DNA of 64,000 nucleotides from Aminipila sp963524205 (lineage in GTDB: Bacteria; Bacillota; Clostridia; Peptostreptococcales; Anaerovoracaceae): assembly GCA_963524205.1 (NCBI GenBank), contig CAURED010000013.1:1-64000 (forward strand), given 5' to 3'. Below the pieces are notes generated by a model. That model did no database searches. It was given only the letters and a program-made list of their open reading frames with translations, and was not told the origin of the DNA. Positions 43,994 to 53,157 of this stretch are shown one piece after another (position 1 is the first letter of the stretch; each line of letters begins with the position of its first letter). The position numbers were made by a program, and so were the translations under genes.

Positions 43994-44018
43994 CCACTTG
44001 AGTATAATACCCAAGTGG
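43994..44018. terminator. Hairpin after the cystine ABC operon
   Basis: CCACTTGAGTAT pairs with ATACCCAAGTGG (one mismatch), about 35 bases after the permease stop codon. The T run is weak in both directions, so its efficiency is uncertain. Confidence 0.45.
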
Positions 44019-44051
44019 CAATTTTATCCATTCTTAAATTAGCTTACACAA

Positions 44052-44717
44052 TTAGTTTGTTTGTAAATTCATCCTTTTTTCCCCATAATGCTGCACTTGT
44101 GTAAGTACTGTACAGAACATTAAGTAAATTATCGCTACTTCGCAATAAAGAATGAGTGGCTCATACAGTTTTGCAGCTATTTGCTGAGTCGCCATAAACA
44201 TCTCCGTCACAGTAATACTGGCAGCCAGCGAGGTGTCTTTTACCAGACCAATAAAAGAGTTAAATAAAGGAGGAAAGGCCGTTTTAAAAGCCTGTGGTAA
44301 AACAATAAGTCTCATTGCTTGTACATAAGATAAACCAACGCAATATCCGGCTTCCAGCTGACCTTTTGGAATAGATAATATTGCTGCTCTAAGTGTTTCA
44401 GAAGCATAGGCTCCAACATTTAGAGAAAAGGCAATAATGGCGGCAGGAAATGGGTCTAACACAATTCCAATGCTAGGTAATCCATAAAATATAATAAAGA
44501 TCTGTACAAGTAGTGGAGTTCCTCGGATAATCCAAACATAGAATTTTGCAATCTGCTTTAAAACTCTGATATCTGCAATCTGAACGATTGCCGTAAAAAG
44601 TGCAAGAACTAATCCTAGAATAAAGGAAATTAGGGTAAGCGGAATGGTATAGACTAATCCTGGAATTAGTATTTTAAAAAATGAATCTTGCAAAATTTCT
44701 ATTACTCGAGCATCCAT
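44052..44717 (-). CDS. Amino-acid (cystine-type) ABC transporter permease
   Basis: A 221-residue polar amino-acid permease with about five membrane helices. It has the HisM/TcyB-type start of the domain (YTIPLTLISFILGLVLALFT), RGTPLLVQIFIIFYGLP and the coupling helix EAGYCVGLSYVQAMRLIVLP. It follows the binding protein by about 30 bases. Cystine as substrate is inferred from the cystathionine lyase in the operon. Confidence 0.9.
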   Translation of the reverse strand: MDARVIEILQDSFFKILIPGLVYTIPLTLISFILGLVLALFTAIVQIADIRVLKQIAKFYVWIIRGTPLLVQIFIIFYGLPSIGIVLDPFPAAIIAFSLNVGAYASETLRAAILSIPKGQLEAGYCVGLSYVQAMRLIVLPQAFKTAFPPLFNSFIGLVKDTSLAASITVTEMFMATQQIAAKLYEPLILYCEVAIIYLMFCTVLTQVQHYGEKRMNLQTN

Positions 44718-44748
44718 TGCAAGTACCGTCCTTTCGTGTTTTACAATT

Positions 44749-45567
44749 TTATTGTTTTACAGAAACATCTACCCCAAAATATTTTTCAGAAATCTGTTTT
44801 AGTGTGCCTTCTTCAGTAAGTTCAGCTAGTGCATTATCAATAGCTTTTACCAACGTATCATTTCCCTGTCTGATTAAAATTGCATTTTCACTGCTTTCTT
44901 CCGATAATGCTGCTATTTTCACATCAGCATCAGGTTTCTGGGTAATATAATCATAAAATGTTAAGTTATCATTAATCGTAGCATCTGCTCTTCCTGCAAG
45001 TACTAAATCAATCGATTGATTAAATCCATCTGTTCCAACTAATTCAGCTCCATAACTCTCTGCGGATTTACCCCAATTACTTGTAAGTGACTGGGCGGAT
45101 TTCTTACCTGCTAAATCTTCAAAGCTTTTAATTTCTTTATTGGTTCCTGCCACAATCAGTGCCCCTTTTGTGTAAGTATAAGGCGTTGAGAAACTGTATT
45201 TTTGCTGTCTTTCTTCCGTTACACCAACCTGATTTACAACAATATCAAAGCGCTTAGCATCAAGACCCGCAATAATGCTATCCCATTTTGTTTCTACAAA
45301 TTCTGCTTTTACCCCTAATTTTTTTGCCACAGCCTGTGCCACTTCTACATCATATCCAACTAAATTGCCCTCATCATTGTGGAAAGTATATGGAGCATAT
45401 GTTCCTTCTGTCCCTACTTTAATAACTCCGGCTTCTTGAATGTTTGCAAGTAAGTCCTTCTCAGTAGTTTCCGCTTTTTCTGTTCCTTTAGCCGCACCGC
45501 ATCCAGTTAAGGCTGTCGTAATTAATAGACCTATTAATATAGTAGTAATTGTTCGTTTTTTCATCAT
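44749..45567 (-). CDS. Amino-acid (cystine-type) ABC transporter binding lipoprotein
   Basis: A 272-residue binding protein with a lipoprotein signal (LITTALTGCG, Cys near residue 22) and the solute-binding family 3 fold (GVIKVGTEGTYAPYTFHNDE, LVGYDVEVAQAVAKKLGVKA). Cystine is the most likely ligand given the neighbouring sulfur enzyme. It lies between the lyase and the permease genes. Confidence 0.9.
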   Translation of the reverse strand: MMKKRTITTILIGLLITTALTGCGAAKGTEKAETTEKDLLANIQEAGVIKVGTEGTYAPYTFHNDEGNLVGYDVEVAQAVAKKLGVKAEFVETKWDSIIAGLDAKRFDIVVNQVGVTEERQQKYSFSTPYTYTKGALIVAGTNKEIKSFEDLAGKKSAQSLTSNWGKSAESYGAELVGTDGFNQSIDLVLAGRADATINDNLTFYDYITQKPDADVKIAALSEESSENAILIRQGNDTLVKAIDNALAELTEEGTLKQISEKYFGVDVSVKQ

Positions 45568-45601
45568 AGTTACCTCTTTCTTTTCTTTTTAAACTAGATA
45601 T

Positions 45602-46744
45602 TTATTTTTTCGCTTTTTCAAGGGCATTTGAAATATCCTCTAAAATGTCTTCTTCGTGCTCCACGCCAATAGCCAGTCGTAGTAGTTTGCTATCAATTCC
45701 AATTTTTTTCTGTAACTCTTGAGCATAGGACTCATGTGTCATAGAAGCTGGATGACAAATTAAGGATTCAACACCGCCTAAGCTCACTGCCAGATCAAAC
45801 ATGTTAAGATTAGCAATAAACTTTTTGCTGTCCCAGCCATCATTAAGCCGAATCGATAAGACACCTCCATCTCCAGTGGCTTGGGAACGCTGAATAGCAT
45901 AATTTTTATGGCTTGTTAATCCAGGGTAATAAACATTTTTTACTGCTGGGTGTTTCTCAAAATATTGAGCTACAAGTAAAGCATTCTTTTGATGTTTGGC
46001 AAGTCTCAGACTTAACGTTTTAATTCCTCTTGTTAATAAAAAGGAATCAATGGGACTAAGAATTCCTCCATATGTATTTTGAAGAAATTTTAACTTAGTA
46101 AAATGTTCATCATCATTCAGCAGAACAAGACCTGCCAGGATATCAGAATGCCCAGCATAATATTTTGTTGCTGAATACACCACAATATCTGCTCCTAAAT
46201 CCAAAGGCTTTTGAAAATATGATGTCAAAAAAGTATTATCTACTACAGTTAAAATGTTTCGCTTTTTGGCTTCGTTAGCCACTCTTCGAATATCCGTAAT
46301 TTCTAATAGCGGATTGGAAGGTGTTTCTATAAAAATCATTTTTACATTTAAAGCAGCATCATTGAAATCATAATGATTAAAATCATTTACTACTTCATAT
46401 TCAATGCCGTGATCTGCAAAAATATTTGAAACATATCTCCATGTTCCACCATATACATTATTATTTATTAAGACTTTATCCCCTTGCTTCAGTAATCCAA
46501 AGACAAGGCTTGTTGCGGCCATACCAGATGCAAGTGCAAGTCCATACTTAGCACCTTCTAAGTCAGCAGCTAATTTTTCCACGTTGCTTCTAGTTGGATT
46601 ACCACCTCGGCTATACGCAAATTCTTGAAACTGATCAAGATTTGGCTGTGCAAAGGTGGAAGATAAATAAATGGGGTAATTTACAGCATCTTTCCCACTA
46701 TCATCTGATTTTCCGCCATGAATGGCTATTGATTCATATCTCAT
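45602..46744 (-). CDS. Cystathionine gamma-synthase/beta- or gamma-lyase family PLP enzyme
   Basis: A 380-residue PLP enzyme of the Cys/Met metabolism family. The lysine that binds PLP lies in VYSATKYYAGHSD; ALASGMAATS binds the phosphate; FIETPSNPLLEITDI is also conserved. Family members make cystathionine or split cystathionine or cystine. Encoded between the ATPase and the binding protein of an ABC importer, a cystine or cystathionine lyase role (MetC/MccB-like) is more likely than synthesis. The exact reaction cannot be read from motifs. Confidence 0.88.
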   Translation of the reverse strand: MRYESIAIHGGKSDDSGKDAVNYPIYLSSTFAQPNLDQFQEFAYSRGGNPTRSNVEKLAADLEGAKYGLALASGMAATSLVFGLLKQGDKVLINNNVYGGTWRYVSNIFADHGIEYEVVNDFNHYDFNDAALNVKMIFIETPSNPLLEITDIRRVANEAKKRNILTVVDNTFLTSYFQKPLDLGADIVVYSATKYYAGHSDILAGLVLLNDDEHFTKLKFLQNTYGGILSPIDSFLLTRGIKTLSLRLAKHQKNALLVAQYFEKHPAVKNVYYPGLTSHKNYAIQRSQATGDGGVLSIRLNDGWDSKKFIANLNMFDLAVSLGGVESLICHPASMTHESYAQELQKKIGIDSKLLRLAIGVEHEEDILEDISNALEKAKK

Positions 46745-46769
46745 TTTTTTAGTCTCCTTTATTTTATTT

Positions 46770-47522
46770 TTATATAGAATAATCAGTAAAATTATTAATT
46801 CTTCTTAAGAATTGTCTTGTTCGTTCTTCTTTCGGCTGTGTAAATATATCAGCAGGTGTACCCTGCTCTACAATTTTGCCTTTATCCATAAAAATCACCT
46901 GATTTGCAACCTCTTGAGCAAAACTCATTTCATGGGTAACTACTAGCATGGTAGTTCCTTCCTTGGCTAGGTTTTTCATAATAGAAAGAACCTCTGAAAT
47001 AAGTTCTGGGTCCAACGCTGATGTGGGTTCATCAAATAAGATGACGTATGGATTAAATGCAAAAGCTCTTGCAATGCCTACTCGTTGCTGCTGCCCACCA
47101 GATAGCTGTGAAGGATAAAAATCATATTTATCCTTAAGTCCCACTTTATCCAATGCATTCTTTGATATTTTGTAGGCCTCTTCTGGCGGAATCTTTCTGG
47201 CATGAATTAATCCTATGGCTATATTCTCCAGTGCAGTTTTATTGTTAAATAAATTATAGTTTTGGAATACAAAACCAGTTTTTTTACGAAGTGTAGAAAT
47301 TTCCTTTTTTGTAATGTTAGTAAAATTTGCAGACATATCATCAAAGGTAATGAATCCACTATCTGCTTTTTCTAAAAAGTTAATACAGCGAAGAAGAGTA
47401 GTTTTCCCTGAACCACTTGGTCCAAGAAGAACAACAACATCCCCCTTCTCAATTTTTATATTAATACCATCCAAAACAATATTGTCTTTAAAAGATTTAC
47501 AGATACTTTTAATCTCTAGCAT
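46770..47522 (-). CDS. Amino-acid (cystine-type) ABC transporter ATPase
   Basis: A 250-residue ATPase with Walker A GPSGSGKTT, Q-loop FVFQNYNLF, signature LSGGQQQR, Walker B VILFDEPTSALD and the H-loop VVTHE. It is of the polar amino-acid type (GlnQ/TcyC). It is the first gene of the four-gene operon and begins after GAGGTGGG. Confidence 0.92.
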   Translation of the reverse strand: MLEIKSICKSFKDNIVLDGINIKIEKGDVVVLLGPSGSGKTTLLRCINFLEKADSGFITFDDMSANFTNITKKEISTLRKKTGFVFQNYNLFNNKTALENIAIGLIHARKIPPEEAYKISKNALDKVGLKDKYDFYPSQLSGGQQQRVGIARAFAFNPYVILFDEPTSALDPELISEVLSIMKNLAKEGTTMLVVTHEMSFAQEVANQVIFMDKGKIVEQGTPADIFTQPKEERTRQFLRRINNFTDYSI

Positions 47523-47541
47523 TATCCCACCTCATTTCTTA

Positions 47542-47571
47542 TTCATACAATTCATATCGGATTAGTATGAA
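47542..47571. promoter_or_regulatory. Inverted repeat in the leader of the cystine operon
   Basis: TTCATAC-N16-GTATGAA lies just downstream of the predicted start of transcription and overlaps the ribosome-site side of the leader. It could be an operator for a sulfur regulator, or an RNA hairpin. No S-box or T-box features were found. Confidence 0.4.
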
Positions 47572-47587
47572 ATATATCTTGTTTTGT

Positions 47588-47616
47588 AGTATATAGATAT
47601 CAAATAAACTTGTCAA
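47588..47616 (-). promoter_or_regulatory. Promoter of the cystine ABC operon
   Basis: On the minus strand consensus TTGACA (47611-47616), 17 bases, TATACT (47588-47593). About 65 bases of leader follow. Confidence 0.75.
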
Positions 47617-47724
47617 TGGAAATTTAACAAAAATTCTTATGCTTTCTGTTATAAAGCACAAAACAGCCTTACTCTACAGCTAAAAATTAGTGGTTTTACA
47701 ACTGCTTCTTTTATTATCCAAATC

Positions 47725-47753
47725 TTGTTATTCTTTACAACATGATGTAAAAT
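47725..47753 (+). promoter_or_regulatory. Candidate promoter of the racemase gene
   Basis: TTGTTA (47725-47730), 17 bases, TAAAAT (47748-47753), about 80 bases before the start codon. A weaker alternative is TTAACA/TGTTAT at 47624-47652. Confidence 0.5.
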
Positions 47754-47830
47754 CTATTTAATTATTATATTTTTTATTTGCTTTTCCTAATTTAACCACT
47801 CTTATAAGCAGTTTTAAAGGAGGTTTAGGT

Positions 47831-48949
47831 ATGGATACCTATCAAAACTATCCGGTGTTAGAAATTAACCTGGAGGGAATTTATCACAATTCAAAAGCAG
47901 TAGTAGATATGTGTCAGAAAAGAAATATTCAAGTTACAGGAGTTGTAAAAGGAACAGATTCTTACGAAAATTCATATTTAGAGGTTGCCAAACAAATGCT
48001 GAATGCAGGTTGTATCTCTATTGGGGACTCAAGAATTAACACCATTAAGCGAATGCGTGAATCAAGTATGACTGCACCTGTTCTTCTTATCAGAATCCCT
48101 ATGCCCTGTGAGCTTGAGGATGTTATTACGTACACCGATATAAGTCTTAACTCTGAAATTGAAAATGTTAAATCACTCAATCAGATTGCAATAAGGCAGA
48201 ACAAAAATCACAAGGTGATACTTATGATGGATTTAGGTGATCTTCGAGAAGGTTATATAAAAGAAGAACAGCTTATAGAAGATGCTGTTTATATTGAAAG
48301 ACAGTTAAGTAATATTACTCTTTATGGTATCGGAACAAACCTGGGATGCTTCGGGGCCATTAAGCCTAATGAAACAAACTTAGGTACACTGGTTTCTATA
48401 GCCAACAAAATTTCAAGTACTATCGGACGAAAGCTTGATATAGTCTCTGGCGGAGCAACCTCTTCACTGCCTATGGTACTAGATGGAACAATTCCAGAAG
48501 GCATCAATCACTTGCGGGTGGGCGAGGGTATTGTAAGTGCAAGAGACTTGCAAGATATATGGGGGCTGGATCTTCCTATGTTCCGTAGAAATAATTACAT
48601 AATAAAAGCGCAAGTAATAGAAGTAAAAGAAAAGCCTTCCTATCCTATAGGAGAAATCTTTGTGGATGCCTTTGGCAACACCCCTGAATATATCGATAAA
48701 GGTATAAGAAAAAGAGCTTTAGTGGCTTTAGGAAAAAGGGATGTTGGAGATATTTTCAATGTACTCCCAAAATTAAAAGGGGCATCAGTAGAAGGCGGAA
48801 GCAGTGATCATTTAATACTTGATGTCACTGAATGTGAAGCTGATATTTGTTTAGGTGATATTGTTGAATTTGAAGTCTGCTATGGAGCAATGATTCATTC
48901 TACATACTCTAGTTCCGTAACAAAAAAATATATATATCCAGAAGATTAA
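47831..48949 (+). CDS. Alanine racemase-family PLP protein, possibly ornithine racemase
   Basis: A 372-residue protein with an alanine racemase N-terminal barrel fold: YPVLEINLEGIYHNSKAVVD, the PLP lysine in VTGVVKGTDS, and IVSGGATSSLP for phosphate binding. HLRVGEGIV and a beta-domain follow. It lacks the typical alanine racemase C-terminal signature and is close in plan to the ornithine/YhfX group used in clostridial ornithine breakdown. No oraS/oraE genes are in the window, so the substrate is uncertain. AAGGAGG precedes the ATG. A GNAT gene follows by 33 bases, probably in the same transcript. Confidence 0.78.
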   Translation: MDTYQNYPVLEINLEGIYHNSKAVVDMCQKRNIQVTGVVKGTDSYENSYLEVAKQMLNAGCISIGDSRINTIKRMRESSMTAPVLLIRIPMPCELEDVITYTDISLNSEIENVKSLNQIAIRQNKNHKVILMMDLGDLREGYIKEEQLIEDAVYIERQLSNITLYGIGTNLGCFGAIKPNETNLGTLVSIANKISSTIGRKLDIVSGGATSSLPMVLDGTIPEGINHLRVGEGIVSARDLQDIWGLDLPMFRRNNYIIKAQVIEVKEKPSYPIGEIFVDAFGNTPEYIDKGIRKRALVALGKRDVGDIFNVLPKLKGASVEGGSSDHLILDVTECEADICLGDIVEFEVCYGAMIHSTYSSSVTKKYIYPED

Positions 48950-48982
48950 TCTATAATTGTATTCAGAAAGGATCGTTTTATT

Positions 48983-49477
48983 ATGATGAAAACCTCTCGC
49001 TTAAATATTGTAGAAGCTGAAGAAGCTGACATTGATACTATTATTGAAATTGAAAGTCATAAAGATAATCGTGATTTTCTTTGGATAGGAACTTACGATG
49101 AGCACAAGTCGGAAATCAGCGATCCCAGTCATCGGCTTTTGATTTTTAAAACTAAGGATAATGAAAAAATAGTAGGATATGCCTTAATTAGACTGGATTT
49201 TAAATCAGAAATTTTCGAGTTACGAAGAATCGCTATTACCGAAAAAGGCATTGGCTATGGGAAAGAAGCTATGTTGTCATTATTTGATTATGCCTTTAAT
49301 TATTTAAAAGTAAATCGCTTTTGGCTCGATGTTTACCCCGACAATTATATTGGTATCAAACTATATGAAAGTCTTGGAATGCATCGTGACGGTATTCTCA
49401 GGCAAAATTATAAGGCTGAAAGAGGTTATCTTGACCAAATCATCTATTCATTACTTAAAACCGAATACATTTTATAA
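48983..49477 (+). CDS. GNAT-family N-acetyltransferase
   Basis: A 164-residue acetyltransferase of the RimJ/RimL type. The central beta strand ELRRIAITEKGIGYGKEAML carries the acetyl-CoA loop (here IGYGKEA in place of the usual GxGxxL/A). VNRFWLDVYPDNYIGIKLYE and GMHRDGILRQNYK follow. Substrate unknown. It probably shares a transcript with the racemase gene and ends at a strong terminator. Confidence 0.85.
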   Translation: MMKTSRLNIVEAEEADIDTIIEIESHKDNRDFLWIGTYDEHKSEISDPSHRLLIFKTKDNEKIVGYALIRLDFKSEIFELRRIAITEKGIGYGKEAMLSLFDYAFNYLKVNRFWLDVYPDNYIGIKLYESLGMHRDGILRQNYKAERGYLDQIIYSLLKTEYIL

Positions 49478-49488
49478 TGTAACAAGAA

Positions 49489-49524
49489 TAGAGCGCACTC
49501 CAATATGCGAGAATGCGCTCTTTC
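49489..49524. terminator. Bidirectional terminator between GNAT and VanZ/DacA genes
   Basis: AGAGCGCA-CTC pairs with GAG-AATGCGCTCT (one base difference), followed by TTTCCTT on the plus strand. It lies between converging genes. Confidence 0.75.
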
Positions 49525-49546
49525 CTTATTCTTTATATTCCTTACC

Positions 49547-51067
49547 TTACCTTGCCTTTCTTTCTTCAATTTCATTGTATAATCCCAGGCTGTCCTCCCA
49601 TCTGCCTTCTTCTGTACTTCCCATAACTACCCCAATGTATATATGCCCCTGTACTTTTGCAGCAGATACCAGGCAACAGCCCGCACTTTCACTTTTCCCT
49701 GTTTTAAGTCCTATAGCTTGCTCATAATAATACGGACTCTCTGGATTTATTAATTCATTCGTATTGTGATACGTCACTTTTTGCCCACTAAGCCACTTGT
49801 CAGAAATGCTATGAGAGCTGACTATCCGTTTTAATTTGTTACATTCTAAAAACTTTTTTGCAATAAATGCAAGATCTTGAGCTGTTGTATATTGATTCTC
49901 AGAATCATACCCATCTGGGCTTGTAAAGTTTGAATTTTTTGCACCTATGGATTTGGCCTTGTTATTCATTGCTGTCATAAATACCGAAAGGGCTTCATCA
50001 ATGGAAAGGTTTTCATCTTCAGCTATTTTTCTTCCTGTAAAAACCCCTATGGCATAGGCCGCATCATTTCCAGATGGTAATAGAAGTCCATCGAGTAATT
50101 GCTGCACTGTTAATTCATTTCCAGCATACAGCCAGGCTCTTGAAGCATTATCTGCAATTAATTTAACTTCCTCCCCTACTCTTACTTCCTCGTCCATGTC
50201 ACAATAATCTAAAGTGGTTAAAGCGGTCAGCATTTTGGTTGTACTTGCAGGCGCAATTTTTTGTTCACTTTCCTTTTGGTAGTACACTGTATTTGAAGAG
50301 ACATCAATAAAATATGCGTTCTTTGCTATAAGGTCTGCTGAGATCATCTCGTCTGCGTTTTTTACCTTTTCAGCTGCTTCTTTTTCAAATATTCTGTCAT
50401 GGATTTGGTTTGTTTCTACCACATTACCTCTTTGTGCAAAACCTGCCGTAAATACAGAAATAGCAATAACAAAACATAAAGCAGTGATAATTCCAGTATC
50501 ATTTAGTCTTCTTCGATACTTACCCTCTATTTTCCTTATTACTCCCACTCTTCGACGTAATGATGGAATAAAAAGCAATATTAATTTTCCCACTATATAA
50601 CCTGCAAAGGTCCCAATTGTATTTAATATAACGTCATCCACATCAGTGCTTCGTGACTCAAACAGCTGGATGAATTCAATTAATAAAGAAATACCCATTC
50701 CTATCAATAGCGTGACATGGAGCTTCTGACACTTGTACGACAGAAGTACCAACAAAATCCCTAAAGGCACAAACATGAGCATGTTACCAAAAAAATTCAT
50801 TGGATTAGTAGCTATATTGTTTAATACCATAAAAGGATTTAAATTTATGTTTTTCCCAACGCTGCTAATGGATACCCCCATATCAGGTGAAATGGTAACA
50901 GAGAAGACAATAGTCAAGTATAATCCCAAACATATCAGTAATCCCCTGTGAATCGCCGCAACATGTTCATGCCTTCTTTTTAAATTAATTTCTGATATGA
51001 GTAAAACAATAACACTTGCTATCAACCCCGGTAAGATGTACCCCTTCATTGCTACAATATATGCCAT
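49547..51067 (-). CDS. VanZ–D,D-carboxypeptidase (S11) fusion protein
   Basis: A 506-residue two-domain membrane protein. Residues about 5-170 form a VanZ-like domain with five membrane helices (NINLNPFMVLNN, GNMLMFVPLGILL, EFIQLFESRSTDVDDVILNT). After another membrane helix (about 192-210) comes an extracytoplasmic serine D-Ala-D-Ala carboxypeptidase with all three active-site motifs: STTK (275-278), SGN (332-334) and KTG (455-457). It would trim the terminal D-Ala from wall precursors, and VanZ domains are linked to low-level glycopeptide tolerance. It lies downstream of a VanRS-like pair in the same direction. Confidence 0.88.
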   Translation of the reverse strand: MAYIVAMKGYILPGLIASVIVLLISEINLKRRHEHVAAIHRGLLICLGLYLTIVFSVTISPDMGVSISSVGKNINLNPFMVLNNIATNPMNFFGNMLMFVPLGILLVLLSYKCQKLHVTLLIGMGISLLIEFIQLFESRSTDVDDVILNTIGTFAGYIVGKLILLFIPSLRRRVGVIRKIEGKYRRRLNDTGIITALCFVIAISVFTAGFAQRGNVVETNQIHDRIFEKEAAEKVKNADEMISADLIAKNAYFIDVSSNTVYYQKESEQKIAPASTTKMLTALTTLDYCDMDEEVRVGEEVKLIADNASRAWLYAGNELTVQQLLDGLLLPSGNDAAYAIGVFTGRKIAEDENLSIDEALSVFMTAMNNKAKSIGAKNSNFTSPDGYDSENQYTTAQDLAFIAKKFLECNKLKRIVSSHSISDKWLSGQKVTYHNTNELINPESPYYYEQAIGLKTGKSESAGCCLVSAAKVQGHIYIGVVMGSTEEGRWEDSLGLYNEIEERKAR

Positions 51068-51166
51068 AAAACAATATCCCCTTTCGACAAATTTATTTTA
51101 TCAGAAAGGGGATAGTTAATGTTTTAATATCTAATAATTAATTTATTAAGAAATGGTAAAGAAATC

Positions 51167-52291
51167 TCATATATTCGGTAATGTTATTTTAAAAATTATT
51201 TTCGCATCCTCACAGCTTGCCTCTATGGAGCCTCCATGGAGCTTTATAATATCTTTGGCAATAGCCAGCCCCAACCCTGCGCCCCCTGTAGCGGTAGATC
51301 TGGCATAATCAAGTCTGTAGAATTTTTCAAATATTACATCTATCTTTTCTTTTGGAATAACCCCAGGGTTTTCAAATCGAATAATTGCATTGCTCCCCTG
51401 AATTTCTCCATATATATCGATGATACTATTGGGTGGACTGTACGAAATAGCATTCTTTAATATATTGTTAAATACTCTTGCCAGTTTTTCTGAGTCAGCA
51501 AAGATGGTTAAATTCTCAGAAGCATGGATTTTTACTTTTTTATTGCTTGCCACTAATGCCGGATACGCCTCGTCTGCAATTTGCACAAACATATAATATA
51601 AATCAATGCTCTCTTTATTTAATGGTATGGATTCAAGATTGTACCGGGTAATTTCAAAGAATTCATTTATAAGCTTTTCTAACCGATAAGCCTTTTCCAA
51701 AGTTATATGTACATACTTGGCTTTCTGTTCCAATGGCATGTCTATAGTTTCGTCAAGCAGGCTTAAATAACCAATTACAGAAGTAAGTGGTGTTTTGATA
51801 TCATGAGCCAGATAAATAACCAAATCATTTTTTCTTTTTTCAGCTTCCTCTTTTGCTTCTGCTCTTTTAGCCAGCTCATTCTTCACCTGATTTAGTTTTT
51901 CTTCCATGAAATCAAGTTCAGAAGTCATCACAATTTTATTTCCATCTTCATTTGCCAACTGTTCCACACCTTCTACAATCACATCAAAATACTTTGTAAA
52001 CCAGAATAAGGAAAACCGAAAGAGTATGATGAAGAATGTAACACTGGTGAGCATCATAATGGTGTCAATATTAGTTCTAATATATTTAAAGTAATAATAT
52101 GCGGCCATCTCCCATTCTGCACCTGTTACTCTGCAAATAATTTCTGTAATTATATTACCAATATAACCTCTGCCTGCAGAGCGCAATACAATAACCGATG
52201 TTATTGCCACTAAAAAAAGTACTAGGGACTTAAAAAATATTTTTCGGATTAATTTTTCATGGCTTTTATTTCCAAAAATACTATTTTTCAA
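51167..52291 (-). CDS. VanS-like sensor histidine kinase
   Basis: A 374-residue kinase with two membrane helices (about 20-40 and 75-98), a linker coiled coil, the phospho-acceptor motif YLAHDIKTPLTSVIGYLSLL (His near 163), an N box NNILKNAISYSPP and ATP-lid motifs GAGLGLAIAKDI. The H box and the short sensor are typical of VanS of the VanD/VanG type. The start is taken as TTG 52291, eight bases after GGGGGTGGG and overlapping the vanR-like stop; an ATG at 52339 would lie deep inside the upstream gene. Confidence 0.85.
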   Translation of the reverse strand: MKNSIFGNKSHEKLIRKIFFKSLVLFLVAITSVIVLRSAGRGYIGNIITEIICRVTGAEWEMAAYYYFKYIRTNIDTIMMLTSVTFFIILFRFSLFWFTKYFDVIVEGVEQLANEDGNKIVMTSELDFMEEKLNQVKNELAKRAEAKEEAEKRKNDLVIYLAHDIKTPLTSVIGYLSLLDETIDMPLEQKAKYVHITLEKAYRLEKLINEFFEITRYNLESIPLNKESIDLYYMFVQIADEAYPALVASNKKVKIHASENLTIFADSEKLARVFNNILKNAISYSPPNSIIDIYGEIQGSNAIIRFENPGVIPKEKIDVIFEKFYRLDYARSTATGGAGLGLAIAKDIIKLHGGSIEASCEDAKIIFKITLPNI

Positions 52292-52976
52292 TTTTATAAC
52301 CCACCCCCCATACTGTTTTAATATATTTGGGGTTATCAACGCTATCTCCCATCTTTTCTCTTAAATGACGGATATGCACGGTAATCGTATTATTTCCTTT
52401 ACTAAAATATTCGTCTCCCCAGATTTCATAGAAAAGCTGTTCAGAACTGACTACATTTCCTTTCTGTAAACATAGGATTTTTAAAATTGAAAATTCTGTA
52501 GGGGTAAGAGCCAATGGCTTTTCGTTCAATAAACATTCATGAGTATTAGTATCTATTACCAGACCTGAATGAACAATAACCGTGTCAGCTTCTACAGGAG
52601 CTGAATTATACTTGGTATATCGTCGTAGCTGAGCTTTAACTCTTGCAACCAGTTCTAACGGTCTGAATGGCTTTGTAATGTAATCATCTGCTCCTAGAGT
52701 CAGTCCTGTAATTTTATCCGTTTCCTCTTCCTTTGCAGTAAGCATAATGACTGGGTAGGTATACTTTTCTCTTATGTGCTGACAGATATTAAATCCATTG
52801 CCGTCTGGAAGCATGACATCTAAAAGCGCCAAATCTATTTTTTCTTCATTAATGCAGGCCAAGGTTTCTGTAGCGGTATAAAACTTGAAAACTTTATATT
52901 CCTCATTATTCAGATATACTTCAACTAAATCTGCAATTTCCTGTTCATCGTCTACAACAAGTATGCTTTCCTTCAT
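52281..52976 (-). CDS. VanR-like OmpR-family response regulator
   Basis: A 231-residue regulator. The receiver domain has the phospho-acceptor Asp in LALLDVMLPDGNG (about residue 53) and the switch lysine in ADDYITKPF. The C-terminal winged helix (LTPTEFSILKILCLQKGNVV, NTITVHIRHLREKMGD) is of the OmpR type. It is followed by the kinase with overlapping ends. It probably controls this operon; no vanHAX-type genes are next to it. Confidence 0.9.
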   Translation of the reverse strand: MKESILVVDDEQEIADLVEVYLNNEEYKVFKFYTATETLACINEEKIDLALLDVMLPDGNGFNICQHIREKYTYPVIMLTAKEEETDKITGLTLGADDYITKPFRPLELVARVKAQLRRYTKYNSAPVEADTVIVHSGLVIDTNTHECLLNEKPLALTPTEFSILKILCLQKGNVVSSEQLFYEIWGDEYFSKGNNTITVHIRHLREKMGDSVDNPKYIKTVWGVGYKIEK

Positions 52977-53116
52977 TTATTCCAATCCTCCTAACATGCT
53001 GCGTTTCTTTTTCTATTTTATCAGAACTAATTTACTAATTGTTATTAATTCCTTAGGAAAGTATTAAGATTTTCATTAATTTTTTAAACAAGGGAATACC
53101 AAGAGCATAAAAAGGA

Positions 53117-53155
53117 AAACGGTAAGTCCTATATTTCATAGAACCTCACCGTTAT
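53117..53155 (-). terminator. Terminator of yoaK-like gene
   Basis: On the minus strand AACGGT plus TTCTAT pair with ATAGGA plus ACCGTT (with mismatches), followed by TTTTCCTTTTTA. Confidence 0.65.
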
Positions 53156-53157
53156 GT

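Noticed and set aside
47523..47830. S-box or T-box riboswitch for the cystine/cystathionine operon
   Set aside because: The leader after the predicted promoter is only about 65 bases and lacks the conserved motifs of either class.
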